64,000 bases of DNA from Bin90 sp965214635. GTDB taxonomy: Bacteria > Chloroflexota > Dehalococcoidia > Lucifugimonadales > JADFKI01. The first letter of the stretch is position 1, and each line of letters opens with the position of its first letter. Location of the stretch: positions 1,116,001 to 1,180,000 of the forward strand of contig OZ243964.1 of NCBI GenBank assembly GCA_965214635.1. The letters run 5' to 3'. The notes beneath the pieces are model-generated. The model saw only the letters and a list, made by a program, of their open reading frames with translations. It was not told where the DNA came from and made no database searches. This document shows, piece by piece, positions 32,351 to 42,737 of this stretch. Both the position numbers and the translations under genes were made by a program.

Positions 32351-32983
32351 ATGGCAAGATACACCGATGCAGTATGCCGCCAGTGCCGCCGTATAGGGGA
32401 GAAGCTCTTCCTGAAAGGCGATCGCTGCTACACGCCCCGATGCTCAGTAGAGCGCCGTCGCCGCCCGCCGGGGGACAGCATTCCGCGCCGCCGCCGCGCC
32501 TCCGACTGGGCGCTGCAGCTCCGCGAGAAGCAGAAGGCGCGCTTCACCTACGGCGTGCTGGAGAAGCAGTTCCGCAAGTACTTCGAGATGGCTCGCGACA
32601 ACCCGGGCGTAACCGGCGACACGCTGCTACAGCTGCTGGAAACGCGCCTAGACAATGTGGTGTTTCGCTTCGCATGGGCGGAGTCGCGTCAGCATGCGCG
32701 CCAGCTCGTCAACCACAGCCACTTCACTGTCAACGGGAGGCGGATGAACATCCCATCCTACCTCGTCCAGCCGGGCGATGTGGTGGCGTGGAAGCACGGC
32801 GGCAACGGCAGCGTCCCCGAGTTCATACAAACCCTCACATCCGGCCCGCCCAAGCGCAGCGTTCCCATATGGCTGCGCCAAGACACCAATCGCCTCGGCG
32901 GTGAGATGGTCGCCTTGCCCGACCCGACCGAAATCGACACAGGCATAGATGTCCGCCTCGTTGTGGAGTTCTACTCCAAGTAG
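32351..32983 (+). CDS. rpsD: 30S ribosomal protein S4, zinc form
   Basis: 210 residues. S4 starts 16S assembly and helps unwind incoming mRNA. The N-terminus has Cys pairs in CRQCRR and CYTPRC, the zinc-binding version. The S4 RNA-binding domain follows (LETRLDNVVFRFAWAESRQH, HFTVNGRRMNIPSY). Confidence 0.97.
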   Translation: MARYTDAVCRQCRRIGEKLFLKGDRCYTPRCSVERRRRPPGDSIPRRRRASDWALQLREKQKARFTYGVLEKQFRKYFEMARDNPGVTGDTLLQLLETRLDNVVFRFAWAESRQHARQLVNHSHFTVNGRRMNIPSYLVQPGDVVAWKHGGNGSVPEFIQTLTSGPPKRSVPIWLRQDTNRLGGEMVALPDPTEIDTGIDVRLVVEFYSK

Positions 32984-33083
32984 ATCCTCGCAGCCGACGG
33001 CTGTTGCACATCCTCACCGGCTGATGCGTGGGCACATGCCTGCCCGCGCATAGCCGATCAGCCCCACAGGAGCCGACCCACAC

Positions 33084-34136
33084 ATGGTGCTAGACTACCA
33101 AACACCCTACGCCCTGTCCGACCCTGACGACGACGACTTGCAGATCGTCGTCAACCCCGAAATTCGCCCGATTGAGATTAACGGCAGCTACGGTAAGTTC
33201 GCCGTAGAGCCGCTAGAACCCGGCTTCGGCATGACGCTCGGCAACCCGCTGCGCCGCGTCCTGTATGGCTCGCTTACCGGCACCGCCATAACATGGATAA
33301 AAATCGAGGGCATCCTGCACGAGTACACGACCGTGCCGCACATGAAGGAAGAGGTGTCCGAGTTCCTCCTGAATGTCAAGGGCATACGCCTGCGCTCCGA
33401 ATTCGACCGCCCCGGCAAGCTCCGCTTGGAGGTTGCCGGCGAAGGCGAGGTTTGCGCCGCGGACATAATGGCGTCCTCCAACTTCGAGGTGGTCAACCCA
33501 GAGCTGCATCTTGCTACGCTCGACTCCCCAAGCGCGCGCCTCTCCGTAGAGTTCAATGTGGAACAAGGCGTTGGCTATCGCGAAGCATCGACAGGCAACG
33601 ACCAGTCGATAGGGACGCTGCCAGTGGACGCCGTGTTCACGCCCATACGCAAAGTTAGCTACAGGGTAGAACCCACGCGCGTGGGACAGCGCACCGACTA
33701 TGAGCGCCTCATCATAGAGATATGGACGGACGGCTCTATAGAACCCATTGAAGCCCTGCGCCAAGCGGGCGACAAGCTGATGAACAAGTTCTTCATGTTC
33801 GCCAAGGTCCAAATTACCACATCGGCGGCGGGCAGCCCAGTTTCCGTTCCGAGCATATCGCCGGAGCAGTACAACATCGTGGTGGAGCGCCTAGACCTCT
33901 CTTCGCGCACCCTGAACTGCCTCAAGCGGGCGGGTATTGACAAGGTTGGCGAGGTGCTCGAAAAGTCCCGCGACGAACTTCTCGCCATCCGCAACTTCGG
34001 CGAAAAGTCCTACACCGAACTCTTCGAGCAGATTCGCAGCATGGACCTGCTTCCAGAGGACTTTGACCCATTCAAGGAAGAGACGGACGACGAAGAGAGC
34101 ACGCCCGAAACCACAGCCTACACGCAAGACGAATAG
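33084..34136 (+). CDS. rpoA: DNA-directed RNA polymerase subunit alpha
   Basis: 350 residues. The N-terminal domain drives assembly of RNA polymerase (GFGMTLGNPLRRVLYGSLTG, KEEVSEFLLNVKG). The C-terminal domain contacts UP elements and activators (LDLSSRTLNCLKRAGI, LLAIRNFGEKSYTEL). About 20 acidic residues end the protein. 11 nt separate it from rplQ. Confidence 0.98.
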   Translation: MVLDYQTPYALSDPDDDDLQIVVNPEIRPIEINGSYGKFAVEPLEPGFGMTLGNPLRRVLYGSLTGTAITWIKIEGILHEYTTVPHMKEEVSEFLLNVKGIRLRSEFDRPGKLRLEVAGEGEVCAADIMASSNFEVVNPELHLATLDSPSARLSVEFNVEQGVGYREASTGNDQSIGTLPVDAVFTPIRKVSYRVEPTRVGQRTDYERLIIEIWTDGSIEPIEALRQAGDKLMNKFFMFAKVQITTSAAGSPVSVPSISPEQYNIVVERLDLSSRTLNCLKRAGIDKVGEVLEKSRDELLAIRNFGEKSYTELFEQIRSMDLLPEDFDPFKEETDDEESTPETTAYTQDE

Positions 34137-34147
34137 AGAGCACCATA

Positions 34148-34501
34148 ATGAGACATCGACTTTCCGGCAGGAAGTTGAACCGCCCGACCGCACATCGGAT
34201 GCTGATGCTGCGCGGCATGGTAACGAACCTGCTCTTGAACGAGTCCATCTATACCACCGAAGCCAAGGCGCGAGAAGTTCGCCCGCTTGCCGAGAAGATT
34301 ATCACGCGCGGCAAGAAGGGCACGCTGCACGAGCGCCGCAGAGCCGCCGCATTCCTCACCGACGGAGACGCTCTCCGCAAAGTGTTCGACGAACTGTCAG
34401 AGCGCTACGAGACCCGAGCCGGCGGCTATACCCGCCTCACGAAAGCCAACATCCGCAAGGGCGACGCTGCGCCTATGGCAGTCTTGGAACTGCTTCCCTG
34501 A
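34148..34501 (+). CDS. rplQ: 50S ribosomal protein L17
   Basis: 117 residues. Begins MRHRLSGRKLNRPTAHR, followed by MLRGMVTNLLLNESIYTTEA-like and PLAEKIITRGKKG motifs of the family. L17 lies near the tunnel exit. Translation is probably coupled to rpoA. Confidence 0.97.
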   Translation: MRHRLSGRKLNRPTAHRMLMLRGMVTNLLLNESIYTTEAKAREVRPLAEKIITRGKKGTLHERRRAAAFLTDGDALRKVFDELSERYETRAGGYTRLTKANIRKGDAAPMAVLELLP

Positions 34502-34556
34502 CGCCCGCTCGAACCGAGCCTGCCATCGCAGAAAGGGCAGGGCCGCCGCACCCAAT

Positions 34557-35297
34557 ATGCGCCTCGCAATGACAATCGAATACGAAGGCACGCGCTACGG
34601 CGGCTTCCAATACCAGCCACAAATCCCTACCATCCAGCATGAAATAGAAACCGCCATCACACGCCTAACATCCGAAACGATACGCGTTCACGCTGCAGGT
34701 CGCACTGACGCCGGCGTACACGCTACCGGGCAGGTCATCGCCTTCGACACTGCATCCAGCCATCCGCCTGAAACATTCATGAGCGCTCTGAACCATTATC
34801 TGCCGCCCGACATAGCCATCAAGGCTGCACGCATAGCGCCGCCCGACTTCGACCCGAGGCGCAATGCGGTCAGCCGCACATACCGCTACTCCATCCTGCA
34901 CAGCCCAACCCCGTCCCCAATCCATCGCCGCTTCACATATCGCATCACCGATATGCCCGACATTAGCGCTATGCAACAAGCAGCGAACCTGCTTGTCGGC
35001 ACGCACGACTTCCAGCGCTTTGCAGCGCCCCAGCCTCAGGGTAAGTCCACGATACGCCGTATCCATGACGCAACAGTCCGCACCCGCGACGACATCGTTG
35101 CGATTGAGGTAACCGCCAACGCATTTATGCGCCACCAAGTTCGCCGCATCGCAGGCGCACTGCTAGACATCGTTAGGCGCAGGCTCACCACTGCGGAGCT
35201 GCAATCGATGCTGAATGGCGCACCCACCGACGCCGTAGCCCATACGCTGCCGCCACAGGGTCTGTGCCTTGTCAGTGTGCAGTACCCCTGCGGATAA
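34557..35297 (+). CDS. truA: tRNA pseudouridine(38-40) synthase
   Basis: 246 residues from ATG at 34557; the open frame runs upstream into rplQ. TruA isomerises uridines 38-40 in the anticodon arm. The catalytic Asp is in AAGRTDAGVHATGQV; EYEGTRYGGFQYQP and FMRHQVRRIAGALLDI are also diagnostic. The rplQ-truA-rplM-rpsI order is common in bacteria. Confidence 0.95.
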   Translation: MRLAMTIEYEGTRYGGFQYQPQIPTIQHEIETAITRLTSETIRVHAAGRTDAGVHATGQVIAFDTASSHPPETFMSALNHYLPPDIAIKAARIAPPDFDPRRNAVSRTYRYSILHSPTPSPIHRRFTYRITDMPDISAMQQAANLLVGTHDFQRFAAPQPQGKSTIRRIHDATVRTRDDIVAIEVTANAFMRHQVRRIAGALLDIVRRRLTTAELQSMLNGAPTDAVAHTLPPQGLCLVSVQYPCG

Positions 35298-35347
35298 CCT
35301 CGCATAACCCACACATACTATCGGCAAGCCAGAATCGGAGAACACAA

Positions 35348-35800
35348 ATGCCCACCGCCAATAAGCCCTACCAGACGAAAGCAGCAGACCTGAAACCCGA
35401 ATGGCATCTCGTCGATGCTGCCGGCAAGACGCTCGGCAGGCTGTCGTCTGAAATCGCCACCTTGCTTCAAGGCAAGCACAAGCCCATATATGTGCCGCAC
35501 CTGAACACGGGCGACTATGTTATAGTTGTGAACGCTGAGAAGATTCGCGTTACCGGCAACAAGCTCGAGCAGAAGATGTACTACCGCCACAGCGGTTACC
35601 ACGGCGGGCTGACCGAGCGCACCCTGGAGCAGATGCTCAACAGGAATCCGGACCGCGTTATCAAGCAGTCGGTCAAGGGAATGCTCCCAAAGAACGCACT
35701 GGGTCGGCATATGCTTGCACGAATGAAGGTGTACGCCGGCGCCGACCACCCGCACCAAGCACAGCTCACGGGCAGCCCTGCCGCCCCGAGGAACATATAG
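35348..35800 (+). CDS. rplM: 50S ribosomal protein L13
   Basis: 150 residues from ATG at 35348 with GGAGAAC upstream. An early-assembly 50S protein. Motifs WHLVDAAGKTLGRLSSEIA, GDYVIVVNAEKIRVTGNKL and KGMLPKNALGRHMLARMKVY identify it. Confidence 0.97.
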   Translation: MPTANKPYQTKAADLKPEWHLVDAAGKTLGRLSSEIATLLQGKHKPIYVPHLNTGDYVIVVNAEKIRVTGNKLEQKMYYRHSGYHGGLTERTLEQMLNRNPDRVIKQSVKGMLPKNALGRHMLARMKVYAGADHPHQAQLTGSPAAPRNI

Positions 35801-35821
35801 CAACACAGAGAGGAAATCGCA

Positions 35822-36226
35822 TTGACTACACAGCGCGAGCAGCCCTATTACTACGCCACCGGCAGACGCAAGTCTGCTGTCGCCCGCGTCCGACTCTACA
35901 TGGAGAGCGGCCCTATCATCGTCAACGGGAAACCCATAGAGGAAGCGTTCCCTTGGGACAACTGGCAGCGCGCGATAATGGAGCCGTTCCGCATCACGCA
36001 TACGAACGGGCAGTTCCGCGTGGTGGCGAAGGTAACCGGCGGCGGGGTAACGGGTCAAGCCGGCGCTCTGCGACACGGCATATCGCGCGCCTTGCAGGTG
36101 GCAGACCCGGCGCTGCGGACGCCGCTTAAGCGCGCATCCATGCTCACGCGCGACTCTCGCGTCAAAGAGCGCCGTAAGTATGGCTTGAAGAAGGCGCGCA
36201 AGGCGCAGCAGTACACGAAGCGGTAA
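35822..36226 (+). CDS. rpsI: 30S ribosomal protein S9
   Basis: 134 residues from a TTG with GAGGAAATC upstream. The C-terminal tail reaches P-site tRNA; it ends KKARKAQQYTKR, with the invariant K-R end. YATGRRKSAVARVRLY and GGGVTGQAGALRHGISRAL are typical. Last gene of the superoperon; a terminator follows. Confidence 0.97.
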   Translation: MTTQREQPYYYATGRRKSAVARVRLYMESGPIIVNGKPIEEAFPWDNWQRAIMEPFRITHTNGQFRVVAKVTGGGVTGQAGALRHGISRALQVADPALRTPLKRASMLTRDSRVKERRKYGLKKARKAQQYTKR

Positions 36227-36317
36227 TTTTCGTCCCACGCTGCCTTATGTGTGCCGCAAGCCCTATGAGGCAAGCCGGCGACAAGCGGTTTGGGTATGAC
36301 GGGATGAAATTAAGATG

Positions 36318-36350
36318 GACGCCCTCAGCGTGTCGCCCAGGGCGTCTTTT
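36318..36350 (+). terminator. intrinsic terminator of the ribosomal superoperon
   Basis: GACGCCCT (36318-36325) pairs perfectly with AGGGCGTC (36339-36346), loop 13 nt, followed by TTTT. It lies 91 nt after rpsI. Confidence 0.85.
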
Positions 36351-36491
36351 CTATGGAACTATCCGGCGCATATCACAGACGCTGTGGAGGCTCCGCTCTG
36401 AGGCACACGCAGGGTTAGTGAGCGCATTACGATACGGCATCAGCGCGCTGCGTCTTTGCCTATGATGATGTTCGGAGCGGGTGGTGTATCG

Positions 36492-37271
36492 TCAGCCATC
36501 CAACCCATGGACCCGCCGCAGTTCTGCGCGCAACTGCGCAATTTCGGCTTGGCTCGCTTCGTATGCCGCCTGCGTTTCGGCGTGCGCCCGTTGCTCTGCC
36601 ACTAGCGCCTCTTGTTCACTCACTAGCGCCGAAGTCATTTCATATGTGTCGCGCAGAAACTCGCCGATTACCGGGTCGTATATTCGCGCGCGCTGCTCAT
36701 CCTCCAGCCAGTAAAAGTCTAGGTTAAGCACATCGCTGTGGATGTAGAACGCTGTGTCCGAAACGCGGTGCACTGTGAGCCGGCGGTACTCGCCATCTAC
36801 CAGCGTTTCGCCCACCAGCGGCTCGCCGTACAGGTCGCCGCCTGTGGCGTCGACGCGCCAGTATTCCTGCACCTTGATAGCGGCGTACAGATCCCGTTTG
36901 CCCGAGATGTCGTTGCGCGCTGTGCTTTCGGATGCCACTTCCATCGCAAAGTCGGGCGGCTTGCCTGCCTCCCATATCAGATAGCCGTTGCGCTGCAGGA
37001 TGGCGGCGGCGTCAACACCGAACGCTATGTAGCCGTCAGGCGCGATGCGCTTGTTGCGGTCAGAACGGTCGTAATAGACCAGTGTCCCTGCATCTATGAA
37101 GACCTCTTCGCGCCCCTCGTAGAGAGCGAAGAGTATGGTCATTAGGTAAAAGATGGTGCGGTTCTGTTGCATAGCGTCCTCTATGGGGCAGGGGTCGGGC
37201 AGCGCGCCAAGCCGCTCGCCATCTTCTAGCTGCAGATTGTATGGCAGCATCTTCGTTTGGGTTAAGGTCAT
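36492..37271 (-). CDS. Uma2-family PD-(D/E)XK endonuclease-like protein
   Basis: 259 residues. The family core is visible: IAPDGYIAFG (Asp), FAMEVASEST (Glu) and GKRDLYAAIKVQEYWRVD (Lys and the Y-x-x-x-x-V-x-E-Y-W-x-V-D element). The last 60 residues form a likely coiled coil rich in Ala/Glu/Gln. Uma2 proteins are common as paralogues in Cyanobacteria and Chloroflexota. They have a restriction-endonuclease fold, but their biological role is mostly unknown. A decayed relative lies at 38467-38673. It faces the ribosomal operon and ends about 140 nt from its terminator. Confidence 0.85.
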   Translation of the reverse strand: MTLTQTKMLPYNLQLEDGERLGALPDPCPIEDAMQQNRTIFYLMTILFALYEGREEVFIDAGTLVYYDRSDRNKRIAPDGYIAFGVDAAAILQRNGYLIWEAGKPPDFAMEVASESTARNDISGKRDLYAAIKVQEYWRVDATGGDLYGEPLVGETLVDGEYRRLTVHRVSDTAFYIHSDVLNLDFYWLEDEQRARIYDPVIGEFLRDTYEMTSALVSEQEALVAEQRAHAETQAAYEASQAEIAQLRAELRRVHGLDG

Positions 37272-37325
37272 ATCGCCGCCTCCCGTTGTGGGCTTGTGAT
37301 GTGTCTATTTTACCACACGCCCCGC

Positions 37326-38357
37326 CTACACCATCGCTTGCAGCGGCGACAGGTTCGCCTCGTCGGGGCTAGCGTCGCCGCGCTCCACTCGGCGCACGAT
37401 GTCCACGATGCCGTCGCAGAACGGCGTGTCCACGCCCACGACATCGCCGCGCTGCGCCACATAACCGTTCAGGTAGTCTATCTCTGTTTTGCGCCCCTTC
37501 ATCACATCTTGCAGCATCGAGGGACGCCCGGCGCCGAGGTTGGATGCGCCATCGGCGAGCCGAGTCTTCACATCCTCCATCGCCTCGACGCTGTCGGTGG
37601 GCAGGTAGTCTGCCGCCGGCACACCGCTGATAGGCTCCACTTCTATGCCCAGCGCTTGTGCCACGCGCACCACTTCGGCGGCGATGTTGATGGACACATC
37701 GTTCACACCAGGGGTGCTTCGCACGGCGGCAGACCCCAGCCCGGTGGACGCTGCTATTGGGTTCGCCATGCTGTTGACAGCGAGCTTCGCCCACCGCTCG
37801 CCCCATATGTTGCGGCTGACTTTGGTGGGGCCGATGTCGTTCATGATGGCTGCGAGGGCGTTGACGCGCTCGGTGGGCAGCCCGTTCAGTTCGCCCAGCG
37901 TGAACGACAGCTTCTGCGGGTCGCCTGTGTGGATAGCCTGCGCCGGCTCGTATAGCCCGGCACCCAGCGTGATGACACAGGCTATCTCGCGCGAGTACCC
38001 GACTATGGACGCAATCGTCTCGTCGTTGATGCCGTTCTGCGCAGAGATGATGACGCCGGTCGGCTTGAGGAGGCGCATCGCGAAGTGTGTCGCCCAAACG
38101 GTGTCGTAGGACTTGACGGCGAGGAATATGGCGTCGAACGGCTCCATCAGGCGATTGGCATCGCCGAGGTGCATGGCGTTCACCGGCGTCGTGAATTCGC
38201 CGTTCTCCGCGCTTACCGTCAGCCCCTGTGCTTTCATGGCGTCCACATGCTCTGCCCATGTGTCAATCAGGGTGATGTCGCGCCCGGCGCGTGAGAGGTA
38301 GCCGCCGATGACGCTGCCGATTGCGCCTGTCCCCAGGATCGCGAGTTTTTCAAACAT
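37326..38357 (-). CDS. panE: ketopantoate reductase family protein (2-dehydropantoate 2-reductase)
   Basis: 343 residues from ATG at 38357 (MFEKLAILG), with GAGGG upstream; in-frame ATGs further 5' approach an IS scar. NADPH-binding motif ILGTGAIGSVIGGYLSRAG at the N-terminus. The catalytic Lys and Asn lie in ERWAKLAVNSMANP, and the Glu in RKTEIDYLNGY. PanE makes pantoate for coenzyme A. Family members also reduce other 2-oxo acids, and there are no other pantothenate genes nearby, so the exact substrate is uncertain. Confidence 0.8.
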   Translation of the reverse strand: MFEKLAILGTGAIGSVIGGYLSRAGRDITLIDTWAEHVDAMKAQGLTVSAENGEFTTPVNAMHLGDANRLMEPFDAIFLAVKSYDTVWATHFAMRLLKPTGVIISAQNGINDETIASIVGYSREIACVITLGAGLYEPAQAIHTGDPQKLSFTLGELNGLPTERVNALAAIMNDIGPTKVSRNIWGERWAKLAVNSMANPIAASTGLGSAAVRSTPGVNDVSINIAAEVVRVAQALGIEVEPISGVPAADYLPTDSVEAMEDVKTRLADGASNLGAGRPSMLQDVMKGRKTEIDYLNGYVAQRGDVVGVDTPFCDGIVDIVRRVERGDASPDEANLSPLQAMV

Positions 38358-38385
38358 TTTGCCCTCCATAGTATTCATAGCATTG

Positions 38386-38431
38386 GGTGTCGTTTCCATT
38401 CAGATGGTTGAGTCGTAGAGTGAGGTATTAA
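38386..38431. mobile_element. orphan end of the IS256-like element
   Basis: About 45 bp starting GGTGTCGTTTCCATTCAGAT match the terminal repeat and the next 20 bp of the copy at 10142 with several substitutions. No second end lies nearby. It sits 29 nt upstream of the panE start, between panE and the broken Uma2 gene. Confidence 0.6.
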
Positions 38432-38466
38432 GACTTCATAGTAAGTGAGGCTGAAAATGCCCGTGT

Positions 38467-38673
38467 TCAGAATGCCGACGCCAGCAATGTCAGCCGTTCT
38501 GGGAGTCGGCGGAGTTTAGCTTCCAGCTCCCGTATGCGCGCTTCCGTTTCATCAAATCGCCAGTATTCTGGGATGCCTAATTCCGCATATGCTTCCCGCT
38601 TCTCCCTGGTGTCAATGTTCCCAGTTATGAGTAACTTCGTAATGCGGGTGTCGGCGGTGGTCATGAGGGACAT
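38467..38673 (-). pseudogene. Uma2-family remnant
   Basis: 68 residues containing DTREKREAYAELGIPEYWRFD, the most conserved stretch of Uma2 proteins, followed by a short coiled coil. The catalytic Asp and Glu segments are missing and no upstream frame supplies them. It lies beside an IS scar, so loss may have followed an insertion and deletion. Confidence 0.6.
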
Positions 38674-38807
38674 CTGCGGCTTGGTATGACTGTACTGCGG
38701 AACTTCGTGGTGTCATTATAACAATGCTTGACCTCAAAATAAGCATATTGGATTTAGGGTTGGGCAAAAGCCACAAAGCACATGGATTTCGTGCGCTCTG
38801 GGCATGC

Positions 38808-39554
38808 CTAGTCAAGCAGGGCGGGGAGTTCGTTGACCACACTGGCTACGCTCGCCATAGTGGCTGGGATGTTTCGTAGGAACTCGTCCATGGCGCCGGG
38901 GCCTGCGGCGTCGGATATGCCGCGTATTTCTAGGAAGGGGAGGTTGGCAAACCGGGCGGCGCGCGCTCCGCCTGCGCCCTCCCACGCCACTGCGATGGCG
39001 TCGGTGGACGCGCGGAGTTCGTCCGCTCGGGCGCGGCTGTCTATGCCCTCGTCTCCGCTGGCGACGCCGCCGTAATGGACGGCAAAGCGCCAACTCTTGC
39101 GTTCCAGCGCGGCAGGCAGCCTGTCCAGCAATGCAGGGCTGCCGGGAAAGCGCGGCAGGTCTAGGTTTATCATGCCGTTCTTGTTGTTGAAGTCGTGCTC
39201 GACGGTTTCGGTAGCGACAACCACATCGCCGGACGACAGATTGGGCGCAAGACCGCCGGATGTGCCGGCGCACACCACCACGCCTACGCTGCCGACGCTG
39301 TGGATGTGGTGCAAGGTTTGGATGCCAAACTGCGTCTTGCCCAATCCGCCAGTGGCGACGAAGATGCTGCCGCCTGCGAGCGCTGCGGTGAGGGGACGAG
39401 GGTTTGATCGCCTTTCACCACGCCGGAGTTCTTCTAGCACCGATGCGGCGCGGGCGTTTAAGGCGTGCTGTGCGGGGTCGCCGTGGAGTTGGGCGAGCGC
39501 TGCCGTGAGCGCTGCGAATTCGGCTTCAAGCGGGACGACGATAAGTGCTGTCAT
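38808..39554 (-). CDS. MTA/SAH nucleosidase-like phosphorylase-superfamily protein
   Basis: 248 residues. The nucleoside phosphorylase/nucleosidase fold is seen in FVATGGLGKTQFGIQTLHH, VVVCAGTSGGLAPNLSSGDV, and the active-site segment FLEIRGISDAAGP (the Asp that protonates the base). AVAWEGAGGARAARF corresponds to the purine/ribose-binding M-E-x-x-A-x-A-x-x-A segment, with W-E in place of M-E. Likely substrates are methylthioadenosine and S-adenosylhomocysteine, or a purine nucleoside. Transcribed away from the next gene. Confidence 0.78.
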   Translation of the reverse strand: MTALIVVPLEAEFAALTAALAQLHGDPAQHALNARAASVLEELRRGERRSNPRPLTAALAGGSIFVATGGLGKTQFGIQTLHHIHSVGSVGVVVCAGTSGGLAPNLSSGDVVVATETVEHDFNNKNGMINLDLPRFPGSPALLDRLPAALERKSWRFAVHYGGVASGDEGIDSRARADELRASTDAIAVAWEGAGGARAARFANLPFLEIRGISDAAGPGAMDEFLRNIPATMASVASVVNELPALLD

Positions 39555-39764
39555 TGGGTGGTCTGCTCCTGAGTAAGTCTGTCAGTTTGTCAGTATAGCA
39601 GTTTGTCATACCAATGGCGGCTCGGTTTGGTGAGATGGATTTTCCGTTGCTGATTGGAACGCAGCGGCGGTCGTTGCGCTTTGATGCGATAGTGGGTATT
39701 ATGCGCTTGCGGCTGTGGGGGCTTCCTGCGGTGCGCCACGCCGAGAACTAACAGGAGGCTTTTC

Positions 39765-40700
39765 GTGAAAATCGCATACGCATTTCGGCGCAGCACATTC
39801 TACCCGTTCGTGGCGGGGGCGGCATGGTCGCTGCCGGATGAGCGAGCGCTGACAGACTATCTAGGTAAGGTGCGGGACACTGGCTTCGATGGCATAGAAC
39901 TTGGGCTGGATGGATTCTTGTCTGGCTCAAACGGGTCGTTGAATGTGGACAGGCGGCTGGTGGACGAGCTGCGCAAGCGCTTGGACGATGCGGGTGCGCC
40001 GTGTGTGGCGATACGCGCGGGCGGGGCGCTGTGCTATCCGCAGACAGCGGCGCACAATCGCAAGCGGCTGGAGGTGGCGGTGGATGTCGCTGCGCGGCTG
40101 GGTGCGGGCATCGTGAACACGGCACTGAGCGGCCCTGCGCTCAACCGTATGCGGGATACGGGGCCATCGGGTGCGCCGGAGTCTCACGGCTCAAGCCAAA
40201 TGGCGTCGGGAGAGGACTTCGTTCGCACGGCGCAGGCGCTGCGTGAAGTGGGCGAGCTTGCAGGCGACAACGGCGTGAACATCACGATTGAGGTTCACCA
40301 GCATTCCATTGCGGACAACAGCTGGTCAACGCTGCACCTGCTGGATCTTGCGGACAGCCCGTTCGTGCATGCGAATCCCGACCTCGGCAATGTGCTGTGG
40401 AACTACGATGTGCCAGAAGAGACGATGGAGCAGTGCATCACGGCGCTTGCCGCCAAGTCCAAGTACTGGCACTGCAAAAGCCTGAACCGCATCCACATCC
40501 CGGAGCTTGACCACTCGTACTATGTGCGCGTGCCGCTGCCAGACGGGGACATCGACTACCGATTCGCCATCAATGCGATGGTTGAGGCGGGCTACGATGG
40601 CTATCTCGCCATCGAGGGTGCGAACACGGGCGATCAGCTCTACAAGGACAGGCGCAGCGTGAACTATGTGCGTGGGATATTGGCGGAGCTGGAGGCATAG
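39765..40700 (+). CDS. sugar phosphate isomerase/epimerase (xylose-isomerase-like TIM barrel)
   Basis: 311 residues; ATG with AGGAGG upstream. The AP-endonuclease-2/xylose isomerase-like fold shows its metal ligands: Glu in NITIEVHQHS, His and Asp in VHANPDLGN, His in WHCKSLNR and Glu in GYLAIEGA. Members isomerise or epimerise sugars or inositols; the substrate is not evident. It stands alone just before the rRNA unit. Confidence 0.82.
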   Translation: MKIAYAFRRSTFYPFVAGAAWSLPDERALTDYLGKVRDTGFDGIELGLDGFLSGSNGSLNVDRRLVDELRKRLDDAGAPCVAIRAGGALCYPQTAAHNRKRLEVAVDVAARLGAGIVNTALSGPALNRMRDTGPSGAPESHGSSQMASGEDFVRTAQALREVGELAGDNGVNITIEVHQHSIADNSWSTLHLLDLADSPFVHANPDLGNVLWNYDVPEETMEQCITALAAKSKYWHCKSLNRIHIPELDHSYYVRVPLPDGDIDYRFAINAMVEAGYDGYLAIEGANTGDQLYKDRRSVNYVRGILAELEA

Positions 40701-40760
40701 GTGGGGGGCACCCCCTAACCTGATTGATGGACTAATTTTGAAAATTGCTTTAAAAAAGTG

Positions 40761-40790
40761 TTGACAAGAGTTGTGATAGTCGTGTAGTCT
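40761..40790 (+). promoter_or_regulatory. rRNA promoter
   Basis: Perfect TTGACA (40761-40766) and TAGTCT (40785-40790), 18-nt spacing, preceded by an A/T-rich stretch (TTTAAAAAAG) that could act as an UP element. About 55 nt upstream of the 16S gene. Confidence 0.65.
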
Positions 40791-40813
40791 TGAATTTACC
40801 GCAAGTCGGTAAG

Positions 40814-40843
40814 CACCTTAACAACTGGATAGTGGAAAGAAAC
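40814..40843 (+). other. 5' arm of the 16S rRNA processing stem
   Basis: These 30 nt are complementary to 42526-42555 at 28 of 30 positions. The two arms enclose the 16S gene. They would form the long RNase III-type stem that releases pre-16S rRNA. Confidence 0.85.
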
Positions 40844-40848
40844 ATACA

Positions 40849-42661
<1,813 letters not shown>

Positions 42662-42737
42662 GGGGCTGTAGCTCAGCTGGGAGAGCGCTTCCTTTGCAAG
42701 GAAGAAGTCAGGGGTTCGAGTCCCCTCAGCTCCACCA
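42662..42737 (+). tRNA. tRNA-Ala (anticodon TGC)
   Basis: Complete cloverleaf: acceptor GGGGCTG/CAGCTCC with one G-U pair, D-arm GCTC/GAGC, anticodon stem CTTCC/GGAAG with loop TTTGCAA, T-arm AGGGG-TTCGAGT-CCCCT, and an encoded CCA. tRNA-Ala(TGC) is a usual 16S-23S spacer tRNA, but here no 23S follows. CCAGTCTG at 42735-42742 can pair with 42756-42763, which may matter for 3' processing. Confidence 0.96.

Noticed and set aside
38612..38842. 76-codon minus-strand frame beside the Uma2 remnant
   Set aside because: No recognisable motif, overlaps the remnant and the end of the next gene.
39748..40125. Antisense frame of 125 codons over the sugar isomerase gene
   Set aside because: Pro/Ser/His-rich shadow of a well-supported gene.
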